Origin: PALSA-607 sp036509315
Lineage (GTDB): Bacteria; Actinomycetota; Actinomycetes; Acidothermales; Acidothermaceae
Reading direction: 5' to 3'
DNA length: 41,028 bases
NCBI GenBank assembly: GCA_036509315.1
Contig: DATCFU010000184.1
Coordinates: 1-41,028 of the forward strand
Part shown: positions 22,417 through 30,565 of the stretch, one piece after another
Layout of the letters: each line of letters begins with the position of its first letter
Numbering within the stretch: the first letter of the stretch is position 1
Position numbers and translations under genes: made by a program
The notes under the pieces: model-generated
What the model was told of the DNA's origin: nothing
Databases searched by the model: none
The model's input: only the letters and a program-made list of their open reading frames with translations

Positions 22417-23450
22417 ACCTTCACCTCCGTGATGGGTAGCGACGGATCGGCCGGAAAATCGAGATCGGACGGCGGCAAGCCGGCCTCCACTAGTCGAGTA
22501 CCCAGTGCTGCCACCATCGCACCGTTGTCGGTGCAAAGGGCCGGCCGCGGGACTCGCAGCGTGATGCCTGCCGCTTCGCAGCGTTGTTCGGCGACGGCTC
22601 GAAGCCTCGAGTTAGCAGCGACGCCGCCACCAATGACGAGGTAGTCGACGCCGTGCGCCTGGCACGCAGCGATCGCCTTCATGGTCAAAACATCGACCAC
22701 GGCTTCCTGGAACGAAGCGGCCACATGGGCTATTGGCACCAATTCACCTGCCCGCTCGCGCGCCTCGACCCACCGCGCGACGGCCGTCTTGAGCCCCGAG
22801 AAGGAGAAATCCAGGCTTCCGTCGTCAGATTTTCCGCGCGGGAACGCGACCAGCTCCCGGTTACCCTCCAGCGCCACCCGGTCGATGTGCGGCCCGCCGG
22901 GAAACGGCAGCCCGAGCACGCGCGCGACCTTGTCGAACGCCTCTCCGGCCGCGTCGTCGACCGTTGAGCCGAGCGACTGCACTTCGCGGGTGAGGTCGGG
23001 CACAAGCAGCAACGACGAGTGCCCACCCGACACGAGCAACGCCATGCACGGCTCGGGCAGCGGTCCGTGTTCGAGGGTGTCAACGGCAACGTGCGCTGAC
23101 AGATGGTTGACGCCGTAAAGGGGTTTGTCGAGGGCGAGTGCGTACGCCTTCGCCGCAGCAACCCCGACGAGCAACGCGCCGGCAAGACCGGGCCCCGACG
23201 TAACGGCGATCGCGTCGACGTCGCGCATGGAGATCCCGGCGTCCGCTAGTGCCCGGTGGACTGCAGGCACCACCGCGTCGAGATGCGCGCGACTCGCGAC
23301 CTCGGGAACCACACCGCCGAACCGCGCGTGCGCCTCGACACTGCTCGCGACCGCATTGGCAAGCAACGTGTTGCCGCGCACAATTCCAACGCCTGTCTCG
23401 TCACACGACGTCTCGATGCCGAGGACGAGCGCCTCAGTCGCAACAGCCAT
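22413..23450 (-). CDS. tsaD: tRNA N6-adenosine threonylcarbamoyltransferase TsaD
   Basis: 345 residues, family length. It transfers the threonylcarbamoyl group to A37 of ANN-decoding tRNAs, together with TsaB and TsaE, both encoded in the same operon. The metal site His116 and His120 (NHLSAH) is present, with GIETSCDETGVGI at 11-23, the VSGGHSSLLLV loop, and the ATP-binding GGVAANSRLR and CTDNGAMVA segments. ATG 23450 overlaps the rimI stop by one base (TAATG), which decides the start against the longer frame beginning at 23480. Confidence 0.97.
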   Translation of the reverse strand: MAVATEALVLGIETSCDETGVGIVRGNTLLANAVASSVEAHARFGGVVPEVASRAHLDAVVPAVHRALADAGISMRDVDAIAVTSGPGLAGALLVGVAAAKAYALALDKPLYGVNHLSAHVAVDTLEHGPLPEPCMALLVSGGHSSLLLVPDLTREVQSLGSTVDDAAGEAFDKVARVLGLPFPGGPHIDRVALEGNRELVAFPRGKSDDGSLDFSFSGLKTAVARWVEARERAGELVPIAHVAASFQEAVVDVLTMKAIAACQAHGVDYLVIGGGVAANSRLRAVAEQRCEAAGITLRVPRPALCTDNGAMVAALGTRLVEAGLPPSDLDFPADPSLPITEVKV

Positions 23451-23959
23451 TACGCGTCGGAGCCATCGCTCGGTGCCCACTTCGACACATCGACACCGGC
23501 GAGGTTGAGCACCATGAGAACCGCATCGGTGTCGCTCGGCTGGTAGTAACCCTTGCGGATGCCGACCTGCTCGAACCCGAACCCTTGATACATGCGCTGC
23601 GCGACCTGGTTGTCGGCGCGCACCTCGAGCCCGACCATCGGTTCGTCACGCCGGCGCGCTTCGCTTATGAGCGCTTTCAAAAGCCGGGTACCGATACCGC
23701 GCCCCTGCCGGTCGCGCTTCACGGCGATCGTCTGCACGAACGACTCTTCGGGATACGCGCAAAGTCCTGCGTAGCCGACGATCTCAGCACCGTCTCGCGC
23801 GACGAGATAGAACCTCGTCTCCGGTTCGGCGAGCTCAGACCAGAACATCGCGACGGTCCAGCACTCATCGCCGAACAGGTCGCGCTCGAGATCCATCACA
23901 CCGTCGACGTCCCACCAACGCATCGGCTCGCTCTCCGACGGACGCCTGCGCGCGTTCAT
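23450..23959 (-). CDS. rimI: RimI-type GNAT N-acetyltransferase
   Basis: 169 residues. GNAT fold with the acetyl-CoA motif RQGRGIGTRLL (about 83-93) preceded by SFVQTIAVKRD, then GLEVRADNQVAQRMYQGFGFEQVG, the standard motif B of RimI. The classical role is N-terminal acetylation of ribosomal protein S18, and broader protein acetylation is known in mycobacteria. An insert-like N-terminus (1-15) is basic. The ATG overlaps the tsaB stop by four bases and the stop overlaps tsaD by one. Confidence 0.92.
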   Translation of the reverse strand: MNARRRPSESEPMRWWDVDGVMDLERDLFGDECWTVAMFWSELAEPETRFYLVARDGAEIVGYAGLCAYPEESFVQTIAVKRDRQGRGIGTRLLKALISEARRRDEPMVGLEVRADNQVAQRMYQGFGFEQVGIRKGYYQPSDTDAVLMVLNLAGVDVSKWAPSDGSDA

Positions 23960-24597
23960 AGCACGACGACGGGACGACGAGGGCTGGGCTCGACGGCGTC
24001 AGGCCGCCGCAGGTACAGCGGATCTGGTGGCAGCACGACAGCGCAACCGGTGGCGACCATCGACGCGAGCTCACCGGCGTCCGGATATTCGGGCCGGCGT
24101 GCATCGGCGAACGCCTCTGGATACATCAACGCGCCGGCACCATACGCGGGCCCCTGCCACTCGACGTCCGCTGGTCGTTCGACCTGCGGACCATCGATGC
24201 GAGTACCACTTGCGTCATACGTGGCCCAGTAGACCTCGCGACGGCGGGCGTCGGTGGCGACGAGAAACGGTTGCTCACTTACGACTGCCGCGGCAATCAC
24301 GTCGAGCGTGCAGACGCCGGTGACCGGAACATTCAGCGCATCGCCCATGGCACGTGCGGTCATCAGACCGATGCGCAATCCGGTGAACGGACCGGGTCCG
24401 ACTCCAACCGCAATGCCAGTCAGATCGGACGTCGAACAGCCAGCCTCAGCGAGAACATGCGCGATGCCCGGCGCCAACAACTCACCATGCCGGCGCGCGT
24501 CGACGACCGTCTGCGAGACCAGCACCTGGGTGCCGTCGTGCAACGCGACGGTCACCGCCGGCGTCGACGTGTCGAAAGCGAGGAGCAGCACGTACAT
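23956..24597 (-). CDS. tsaB: TsaB, tRNA threonylcarbamoyladenosine biosynthesis subunit
   Basis: 213 residues. An actin-like ATPase-fold protein related to TsaD but lacking the metal-binding histidines; it is the scaffold that binds TsaD and TsaE. It starts MYVLLLAFDTSTPAVTVALH, and GVGPGPFTGLRIGLMTARAM near 67-86 and TDARRREVYWATYD are characteristic. ATG 24597 is selected because the upstream 21 residues of the open frame are proline-arginine rich and overlap the end of tsaE. Confidence 0.95.
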   Translation of the reverse strand: MYVLLLAFDTSTPAVTVALHDGTQVLVSQTVVDARRHGELLAPGIAHVLAEAGCSTSDLTGIAVGVGPGPFTGLRIGLMTARAMGDALNVPVTGVCTLDVIAAAVVSEQPFLVATDARRREVYWATYDASGTRIDGPQVERPADVEWQGPAYGAGALMYPEAFADARRPEYPDAGELASMVATGCAVVLPPDPLYLRRPDAVEPSPRRPVVVL

Positions 24598-24617
24598 GAG
24601 CCTAACTGGCGGTGGCG

Positions 24618-25094
24618 CTAGCGGAGTCCGAGCACTTCGCCCAGCTTCACGCCGTCCCATCGTTGGCCCTGGGCTGTGATGCGCACTTGGCGTAGCTCGC
24701 TCTTGCTACCCACTGTCCTGGAGATCTCAATGTCGAGCCGATCCGCAGCGAGCCCTTCGACGAGCCCCTTGCCCCACTCGACAATCGTCACCGAATCGTC
24801 GACCGAGGCGTCGAGGTCGAGATCGTCAATTTCCAGCCGGCCCTCGACGCGGTAGGCATCGGCGTGCACGAGCGGCGGCCCGTCACCGAGCGAGGGATGG
24901 ACCCGCGCGATCACAAAGGTCGGCGACGTCACGTCGCCGCGGACGCCGAGCCCGGCGCCGATCCCCTGGGCAAGCGTGGTCTTGCCGGCGCCTAACGGAC
25001 CATCGAGCACGACCAGGTCACCGGGCTTCAGGATCCCCGCGAGACGTACACCGAGGTCTCGCATGTCGTGCGCAGTAGGAATCTCGACGATCAC
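24618..25094 (-). CDS. tsaE: TsaE ATPase of the t6A37 pathway
   Basis: 158 residues. The P-loop GPLGAGKTT is at 32-40, then GDVTSPTFVIARVHP, HADAYRVEG and TIVEWGKGL, the usual TsaE sequence order. The protein binds TsaB-TsaD and hydrolyses ATP to reset the complex. GTG 25094 with GGAGG four bases upstream sets the start, against a longer frame beginning at 25184. It is 13 bases downstream of the uracil-DNA glycosylase gene. Confidence 0.95.
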   Translation of the reverse strand: MIVEIPTAHDMRDLGVRLAGILKPGDLVVLDGPLGAGKTTLAQGIGAGLGVRGDVTSPTFVIARVHPSLGDGPPLVHADAYRVEGRLEIDDLDLDASVDDSVTIVEWGKGLVEGLAADRLDIEISRTVGSKSELRQVRITAQGQRWDGVKLGEVLGLR

Positions 25095-25107
25095 AGCGCC
25101 TCCGACA

Positions 25108-25680
25108 TCACGATGCCGCCGCGAGCAGGGCCACGAACGCCAGGTCTTCACGCAACGCCGCGCGGGGCATGCCGGCCGGACCAAATCTGATGGCCGCCGA
25201 CGGGTGGTAGGTCGACACGACTCGGCGACCTTCGACGTCGTGCACTCGACCTCGCAGTTGCCCGATCTTCGCGCCCGTTCCGAAGAACCACTGCGCCGCC
25301 GTCCCGCCGAGCGCGCAGATCACCCGTGGCTCGACGATCGCGATCTGCGCTGCAAGAAACCGGCGGCAGTTGGCGACTTCGACCTTCGCCGGCGCGCGGT
25401 TGCCCGGCGGCCGGCACTTCAACACGTTTGCGACAGCGACGTTGGCGCGCGGGAGGCCGACCTCGGCCAATAGCTGGTCAAGCAACGCGCCGGCGCGGCC
25501 AACGAAAGGTAAGCCGGTCTCGTCTTCGGTGGCGCCCGGTGCCTCGCCGACAAGTAGCACGGCGGCGCCATTCGCTGGCGTCGTACCGACGACAACGTTC
25601 GTGCGGGTCGCAGCAAGTTCTGTGCACGCAACGCACAAACGCATCTGAGCCGCAAGATCCGCCCAGCCCGCCTCAGGCAC
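25108..25680 (-). CDS. Uracil-DNA glycosylase, family 4 (iron-sulfur)
   Basis: 190 residues. The four cysteines that hold a 4Fe-4S cluster are at 16, 19, 89 and 105 (CVAC, KCR, NCRRF). The active-site motif is GEAPGATEDETGLPFVGRAG (45-64) and the second motif is TYHPSAAIR (157-165). It removes uracil from DNA as the first step of base excision repair and is suited to a G+C-rich genome prone to cytosine deamination. The GTG start lies eight bases inside the end of alr, and tsaE follows 13 bases after its stop, so it is fully embedded in the alr-tsa operon. Confidence 0.92.
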   Translation of the reverse strand: MPEAGWADLAAQMRLCVACTELAATRTNVVVGTTPANGAAVLLVGEAPGATEDETGLPFVGRAGALLDQLLAEVGLPRANVAVANVLKCRPPGNRAPAKVEVANCRRFLAAQIAIVEPRVICALGGTAAQWFFGTGAKIGQLRGRVHDVEGRRVVSTYHPSAAIRFGPAGMPRAALREDLAFVALLAAAS

Positions 25681-26848
25681 CCTCGTACACCCGCGGCACC
25701 CGCACGCCGATGCGGGTCACGATCTCATACGAGATGGTGTCGCACGCGTCGGCCCAGTCCTGCGCCGTCGGCTCGCCACGGTCGCCCGGACCGAACAGCA
25801 CGACGTCGTCCCCGGCCGCGAAATCGTCGTCCCCTGGGCCGAGGTCGACCACGAACTGATCCATGCACACGGTGCCCGAAATGGTGCGGCGCACGGTGCT
25901 GGACCGACCGCGCACGAGCACCTCGGCGTTGTTGGTAGCCGTTCGTGGGACCCCGTCCGCGTAACCGAGCGGAACCAGGCCGAGCATTGTCGGCACCGGC
26001 GTCACGTAACGGTGACTGTACGAAACCCCTGTGCCCGCAGGCACTTTCTTCGTCAGAGCCAGTCGCGCGGTCAACGTCATCGCCGGTCGCAACCCGAACG
26101 ATGCAGAGTCGCGCTGGTCAGGAACCGGTGACAAGCCGTACGTGGCGAGCCCGGCGCGCACGAGGTCAAAACGGGTGCCTGGCACGAGCAGCAAACCGCC
26201 CGAGTTCGCGAAGTGTCGAATCTGTGGCGTCACGCCAACACTGGCTGCGTACGAGAGCGCATCGTTGAATGCGCCGATTTGCAGAGCCGTCGTCGGATGA
26301 GCCGGATTACTTCCGTGCACCAGATGCGACCACAAGCCGACGATCTCGACGTATCCCTCGGCACGCGCTTTCGCCGCCGCTTGCACGAGTTCTGGCCAGT
26401 CGCCCATCACTGCGCCGCCGCGCGACAACCCGGTGTCGACCTTCAGATGCACGCGCGCAACCCGGCCGACCTCTAACGCCGCGTTCGCGATCTCGGCGAT
26501 GGCCCAAGGCGCGGATGCCGACACGTCGATGTCGGCGGTGACTGCCTCGGCAACCGGTTCGCCTGGCGTCCCGAGCCAGCACAGGATTCGAACGCCTATT
26601 CCGGCGGCTCGCAAGGCGACCGCCTCTTCAAGGAACGCGACGCCCAGCCAGGTCGCGCCGCCCTCGACGGCAGCCAAGGCGCTCTGCACGAGGCCGTGGC
26701 CGTACCCCTCCGCCTTCACCACGGCCATCACCTCAGCCGGGCCGACAATCTCTTTGACCCGAGCCACGTTGGAGGAGATAGCGCCGAGATCGACACGAGC
26801 CGCGGCGCGCAGAGCAGCCGCGGCAACCGCCGGATCGCGATACGTCAC
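25673..26848 (-). CDS. alr: Alanine racemase
   Basis: 391 residues. It interconverts L- and D-alanine for peptidoglycan. PLP-binding Lys45 lies in AVVKAEGYGHG, and the second base is the tyrosine in GTGVSYSHRYV, on the opposite face of the dimer. LVRAGLATYGLSP and GTVCMDQFVVDLG are further family segments. GTG 26848 is chosen because AGGA lies upstream and the product starts near family length; the frame is open to 26923 but that part overlaps the divergent hydrolase gene. It heads the operon alr-udg-tsaE-tsaB-rimI-tsaD-ABM. Confidence 0.95.
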   Translation of the reverse strand: MTYRDPAVAAAALRAAARVDLGAISSNVARVKEIVGPAEVMAVVKAEGYGHGLVQSALAAVEGGATWLGVAFLEEAVALRAAGIGVRILCWLGTPGEPVAEAVTADIDVSASAPWAIAEIANAALEVGRVARVHLKVDTGLSRGGAVMGDWPELVQAAAKARAEGYVEIVGLWSHLVHGSNPAHPTTALQIGAFNDALSYAASVGVTPQIRHFANSGGLLLVPGTRFDLVRAGLATYGLSPVPDQRDSASFGLRPAMTLTARLALTKKVPAGTGVSYSHRYVTPVPTMLGLVPLGYADGVPRTATNNAEVLVRGRSSTVRRTISGTVCMDQFVVDLGPGDDDFAAGDDVVLFGPGDRGEPTAQDWADACDTISYEIVTRIGVRVPRVYEGA

Positions 26849-26895
26849 GGCGACATCCTGCCAGTGCGGAGCGGCGCTGTGATGGGATGGTTTCC

Positions 26896-27540
26896 ATGCG
26901 GCTGACCAAATACACCCATTCATGCATTCGGCTGGACGACGGCAGCGGGGCTCTGGTGATCGACCCCGGGACGTTCTCGGAGACGCAGCTCGCCGTCGCC
27001 GGCGTGCATGCGGTCCTGATCACCCACGAGCATGCGGATCACCTCGACGCGCCGGCCCTGCTCGCCGCGGCGAAGGCCGACCCATCGTTGCAGGTGTGGG
27101 CACCTGCGTCGGTTGCCTTGTCGTTGGGCGTACTGGGCGACCGGGTCACTGCGGTCGGTCCCGGTGAGTCCTTCTCCGCGGGCGGCTTCAGCGTTCGCAC
27201 GTTCGGAGGTCTGCATGCGCTTATCCACCCTCTCATCGCACCGCCGGTTGCCAACGTCGGCTATCTCGTCGAGGGCGCGGTCTACCACCCGGGCGATTCG
27301 TTCACGGTGCCGCCGGTAGCCGTCGAGACGTTGCTGATCCCGATCCACGCACCGTGGTCGAAGGTCAGCGAAGTCATTGACTTCACGGCTGCCGTTCGCG
27401 CACCACGCGCGTTCCAGATCCACGACGCGTATCTCAGCGAAGCCGGCGGCGCGCTGGTCGACCGACTCGTCGCGATGGTTGGCGCAACCTACGGCACGAC
27501 CTACACCCGGCTCTCTCCGACCGAGTCCGTCGACCTCTAG
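26896..27540 (+). CDS. Metallo-beta-lactamase fold hydrolase (UlaG-like)
   Basis: 214 residues. The zinc motif THEHADHLD (residues about 43-51) and later YHPGDSF and IHAPWSK are visible; the start MRLTKYTHSCIRLDDGSGAL resembles the UlaG/RomA branch of the superfamily. Substrate unknown, probably a phosphoester or lactone. ATG 26896 is divergent from alr, with 47 bases between the two starts; ATG 26882 and TTG 26887 are alternatives with no better support. Confidence 0.85.
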   Translation: MRLTKYTHSCIRLDDGSGALVIDPGTFSETQLAVAGVHAVLITHEHADHLDAPALLAAAKADPSLQVWAPASVALSLGVLGDRVTAVGPGESFSAGGFSVRTFGGLHALIHPLIAPPVANVGYLVEGAVYHPGDSFTVPPVAVETLLIPIHAPWSKVSEVIDFTAAVRAPRAFQIHDAYLSEAGGALVDRLVAMVGATYGTTYTRLSPTESVDL

Positions 27541-27551
27541 CCATTCGTTTC

Positions 27552-27585
27552 CGTAACGCTGTCGGAACGGTCGTTGGCCTAGATT
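27552..27585 (+). promoter_or_regulatory. Shared 22-nt element and -10 box upstream of membrane protein gene (copy 2)
   Basis: 27552-27573 is the partner of 3445-3466 (18 of 22 identical; the dyad is less perfect here, with only GAACG conserved). TAGATT (27580-27585) follows after six bases and lies seven bases before the GTG start at 27593, so the mRNA is probably leaderless and the element covers about -40 to -18. Confidence 0.55.
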
Positions 27586-27592
27586 TTGGCGC

Positions 27593-28813
27593 GTGCGAGC
27601 GAACAGGTTCACGCGCAGCCCGACGCCGTCCCGGGCTTCGCTTGCCCTGGGCGGCTTGACCGCGGTCGAAGTGGTAGCTGGGTGTCTGCTCACCGTTCTC
27701 GCACACGACCTGCGCGCATCGTTCGACGGGGTGCTGCTTCTCATCATCGCGATCGTCGCCGCGGTCGGGCTGGTGATCGCCCGTCGCCAGCCGTCGAATC
27801 CCATCGGCTGGATGCTGCTCATCGCCGCCGCGTTCTTCGCCGGATATGCCATCGCAGTCCTTTACGCCGTCCTCGACTACCACCAGCACGGCGGCCGGCT
27901 GCCGCTGGGCCGCGTTGCGCTCGCCGCTGAGCCCTCCTGGGTGCCCGGGTTCGTCCTGCTGGGGCTCTCGGTCGCACTCTTTCCCGAGGGTCGACTGGCT
28001 TCCCGGCGTTGGCGGATCCCGCTGATTGTCTACATCGTTGCTGGAGCCTGGTTCTGCAGCATCTGGTCGCTGGCGCAGGCGACGCTCCCCATTCGCGCGG
28101 GGTTCGACGTCGACGAGGTCGGAAATTACGCCGGTGATCCAAAGGGCTTTTCCGGAGCTGCGGCTGGGGTCGCCTGGGCTGCGTCGCCGATCATCCTGCT
28201 GCTTCTGGTCGCCTTCGTCATACGGCAGGCGGCAACGTGGCGGAGCGCCAACGGGGAGCGGCGTAAGCAACTGACGTGGCTGATGAGCGGCGGGGCCTTG
28301 TCCGTCGTCTCGATCTACCTCGTCTCGACCAACAACACGAGCAGCGCTGGGCGTGTCGTCACCGACATCGCCGCCGTGGGCCTGACCGGCATCCCGCTCG
28401 CGATCGGCGTCGGAATCCTGAAGTACCGGCTCTACGAGATCGACCGGCTGATCAGCCGCACCCTCTCCTACGTTGTCATCACCGGCCTACTGGTCGCAGT
28501 CTTCCTCGGCCTGGTCGCGCTGACCACGAGCGTCCTGCCGTCCTCCTCCCCCGTCGGGGTCGCTGCCTCGACGCTCGCCGCGGCAGCGCTCTTCACGCCA
28601 TTACGCCGCCGAGTGCAGCGGCTCGTCGATCGGCGCTTCAACCGCGCCCGCTACGACGCCGACTCGATCGTCGCCGCGTTTACGATCCGGCTCCGCGACG
28701 CCGTCGACCTCGACACGATCAACCAAGAACTGCGCCAAGCGGTCAACCAAGCAGTCGCGCCGGCGCATGCCTCTGTTTGGATCGCGCCAACCGCGACCCC
28801 GAGGCGCACTTGA
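27593..28813 (+). CDS. Multi-pass membrane protein resembling a kinase-less sensor (copy 2)
   Basis: 406 residues, paralogue of the gene at 3533-4714, about ten membrane segments. The two share IRQPHNPIGWIML versus ARRQPSNPIGWMLL near residues 60-80, GVGILKYRLY(D/E)IDRLISRTLSY, VGVAASTL, and RRRVQRLVDRRFNRARYDADS plus a short C-terminal helical region ending HASVWIAPT. As in copy 1 no kinase domain follows. The central extracellular-looking loop (about 165-195) is the most divergent part, so the two may sense different things. Function unknown. It is co-directional with the upstream hydrolase but has its own promoter-like sequence. Confidence 0.75.
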   Translation: MRANRFTRSPTPSRASLALGGLTAVEVVAGCLLTVLAHDLRASFDGVLLLIIAIVAAVGLVIARRQPSNPIGWMLLIAAAFFAGYAIAVLYAVLDYHQHGGRLPLGRVALAAEPSWVPGFVLLGLSVALFPEGRLASRRWRIPLIVYIVAGAWFCSIWSLAQATLPIRAGFDVDEVGNYAGDPKGFSGAAAGVAWAASPIILLLLVAFVIRQAATWRSANGERRKQLTWLMSGGALSVVSIYLVSTNNTSSAGRVVTDIAAVGLTGIPLAIGVGILKYRLYEIDRLISRTLSYVVITGLLVAVFLGLVALTTSVLPSSSPVGVAASTLAAAALFTPLRRRVQRLVDRRFNRARYDADSIVAAFTIRLRDAVDLDTINQELRQAVNQAVAPAHASVWIAPTATPRRT

Positions 28814-28835
28814 CGATTGGGGGGACTCGGCCTCG

Positions 28836-29477
28836 TTACCAATCGTCGGTATTGACGACGATGGTGTTCGTCGAGGTCAGTACGGTGAAGCTCGCCACCC
28901 CTTGCGTGCCCGTCGTTATGCGGACTGTCGGGGAGCTAGCTCCCAACCATTCGTGAAGCCGCCGCTCGTTTCCGTTGATCGTGAGTTCTCCCAGGGCGAC
29001 GGCGCCAGCACGGTGCACGACCGTGGCCCAACCCGGCAGCGGCGTGCCGGCACCCCACTCAATAAAGAATGGAAGCGAACTGTCCTGCGCTGCTTCCGCC
29101 ACCCCGGCGATACGCCAGTGCAGCAGGTCGCCTGCCTTCGAACGTCGCGAGCCCTCGCCGACCTCGAGACCCAACCGCGAAGCGGTGCGATCCAGGTCGG
29201 CGGTGCGCACCGCCCAGCCAAATCCCGAGTCGCCTCCAAGCATCTTGGTGACCCATCGTCCGAAGTCGCTGTTGGACGCCTCAGCCTCGTCGACGACGGT
29301 CACGAGTTCGAGATAGGAAGCTCCTAGCGGGACCAGCCGATTCGCGGTGCCCCAGCCCGGATGGCGCCCGCCCTCGAGGGTCGTCAGCCCGTACCGACCG
29401 CCGAGCTGCGCCTCAGCGTTGTCGAGATTGCGAACTCCGATAACGACGTGATCGATCTGCACGTCCGCGGCTGCCAT
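28836..29477 (-). CDS. VOC superfamily (glyoxalase-like) protein
   Basis: 213 residues from ATG 29477. MAAADVQIDHVVIGVRNLDN is a standard VOC/glyoxalase-like start, with His10 as a possible metal ligand, followed by GLTTLEGGRHPGWGTANRLV and ASYLELVTVVDE. The second half (LPFFIEWGAGTPLPGW) is the partner module. The layout fits the larger glyoxalase-3-like subgroup. Substrate unknown. The open frame extends upstream into the lipoprotein gene; that part is not protein-like. It converges with membrane protein copy 2, with 22 bases between the stops. Confidence 0.78.
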   Translation of the reverse strand: MAAADVQIDHVVIGVRNLDNAEAQLGGRYGLTTLEGGRHPGWGTANRLVPLGASYLELVTVVDEAEASNSDFGRWVTKMLGGDSGFGWAVRTADLDRTASRLGLEVGEGSRRSKAGDLLHWRIAGVAEAAQDSSLPFFIEWGAGTPLPGWATVVHRAGAVALGELTINGNERRLHEWLGASSPTVRITTGTQGVASFTVLTSTNTIVVNTDDW

Positions 29478-29526
29478 CGTCACATACTGCCCGGTCGGGC
29501 TACCGACGACGGAAGCTGCGCCACGG

Positions 29527-30462
29527 CTAGTCGTTTGCCTTGAGGAAGGCATAAACGGCTGCCTGCACGTTGCCCGCTGGGCCCGCATAGCCCAACGTGT
29601 CCCAGCCGTGGCCGCCCTCGGCGGGCAGGACAAGTAGCTTTTTGTTCTTGTTGGGCACGGCGTCGTACACGGCGGTGATTCCCTGGACACTCGTCGATTG
29701 GTCCTGCTCAGAAACGACGAACAATGAAGGGACGTCGAGGTGCGGCGCCGCGGCGGAGCTGTCGATGCGACCCGGTGGTGCGCCGTAAAGAGCTGACATG
29801 TCGGGTGGGCCTGACAGGTCGACGACTCCGTTTATGAGTGCTCCTGCGGCTGCGCCGGCGACGACTGCGACGGTGCCGCCTGCTGATGCACCGACGATGA
29901 CCACTTTCGTGGCGCCTGCGGCGTGAAGGGCAGCGACACCGGCCGCTGCGTCGAGGGGCAGTTGCGATTGCGCATCAAGATCCTTCGGGCAGTCGGAGAA
30001 CACCGTGCACCGATACTCGAGCAGGAAGACGTGATAGCCGGCGTCAACAAGACCGCTGGCCTCGGTGTACCAGGCGCACGCGCTGGCCTCGTACTGGGGC
30101 AGCATCAGCACGCCGTGCGTGCCGGTGCCCATCTCGACCACTCCGAGCCCAGTGCCGTCGCTCGCGACTATCCGCTTGTATGGGACGGCGCCGCAGGTCG
30201 GCACATATGTGCTGCTTGGCGTCGGCGATGGCGATGCCGCTGACGACACCGGACCGGTTGGTGACGCCGGGCCTGGCGTCGGCGCGGCCGCCATGGATGA
30301 CCCGGACGCGGACGACTCAGCGGCGGAGGAGGCCGGAGCTGCCGCGTTCGAACGTGAGGCCCCTTCCTTTGACGACCCGCTCGAACATCCCGCGCTCACC
30401 ACCAGGGCGACGCCGACACTGAGCGCAGGGACGAGCCACGATCGCTGGCGCGGTGCTTGCAT
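29527..30462 (-). CDS. Lipoprotein with an alpha/beta hydrolase domain
   Basis: 311 residues. A lipoprotein signal peptide ends at the lipobox VSAGC (Cys26). A Ser/Ala/Pro-rich linker (27-85) would span the cell wall. The hydrolase domain follows, with nucleophile motif GASAGG, acid candidate in VVSEQDQ and HGW near the end for the histidine, as in dienelactone hydrolase-like enzymes. Several cysteines (TCG, SACAW, YRCTVFSDC) may form disulfides, fitting an extracellular site. Substrate unknown. The ATG lies six bases after a TAGCAT box, so the mRNA is probably leaderless. It follows nnr by 103 bases but seems to have its own promoter. Confidence 0.82.
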   Translation of the reverse strand: MQAPRQRSWLVPALSVGVALVVSAGCSSGSSKEGASRSNAAAPASSAAESSASGSSMAAAPTPGPASPTGPVSSAASPSPTPSSTYVPTCGAVPYKRIVASDGTGLGVVEMGTGTHGVLMLPQYEASACAWYTEASGLVDAGYHVFLLEYRCTVFSDCPKDLDAQSQLPLDAAAGVAALHAAGATKVVIVGASAGGTVAVVAGAAAGALINGVVDLSGPPDMSALYGAPPGRIDSSAAAPHLDVPSLFVVSEQDQSTSVQGITAVYDAVPNKNKKLLVLPAEGGHGWDTLGYAGPAGNVQAAVYAFLKAND

Positions 30463-30468
30463 CGAATG

Positions 30469-30496
30469 ATGCTACGTGAATTACAAAATCTAGCAA
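30469..30496 (-). promoter_or_regulatory. Promoter of the lipoprotein gene
   Basis: On the minus strand TTGCTA (30496-30491), 16 bases, TAGCAT (30474-30469), six bases, then ATG 30462. The spacer is locally A+T-rich, unlike its surroundings. Confidence 0.5.
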
Positions 30497-30565
30497 TACC
30501 GCTACGGTCGTCCGCAAATACTCGACAGCACGCCGGGCCCTGACCTCTGCTGAGCGATGTTTCAG

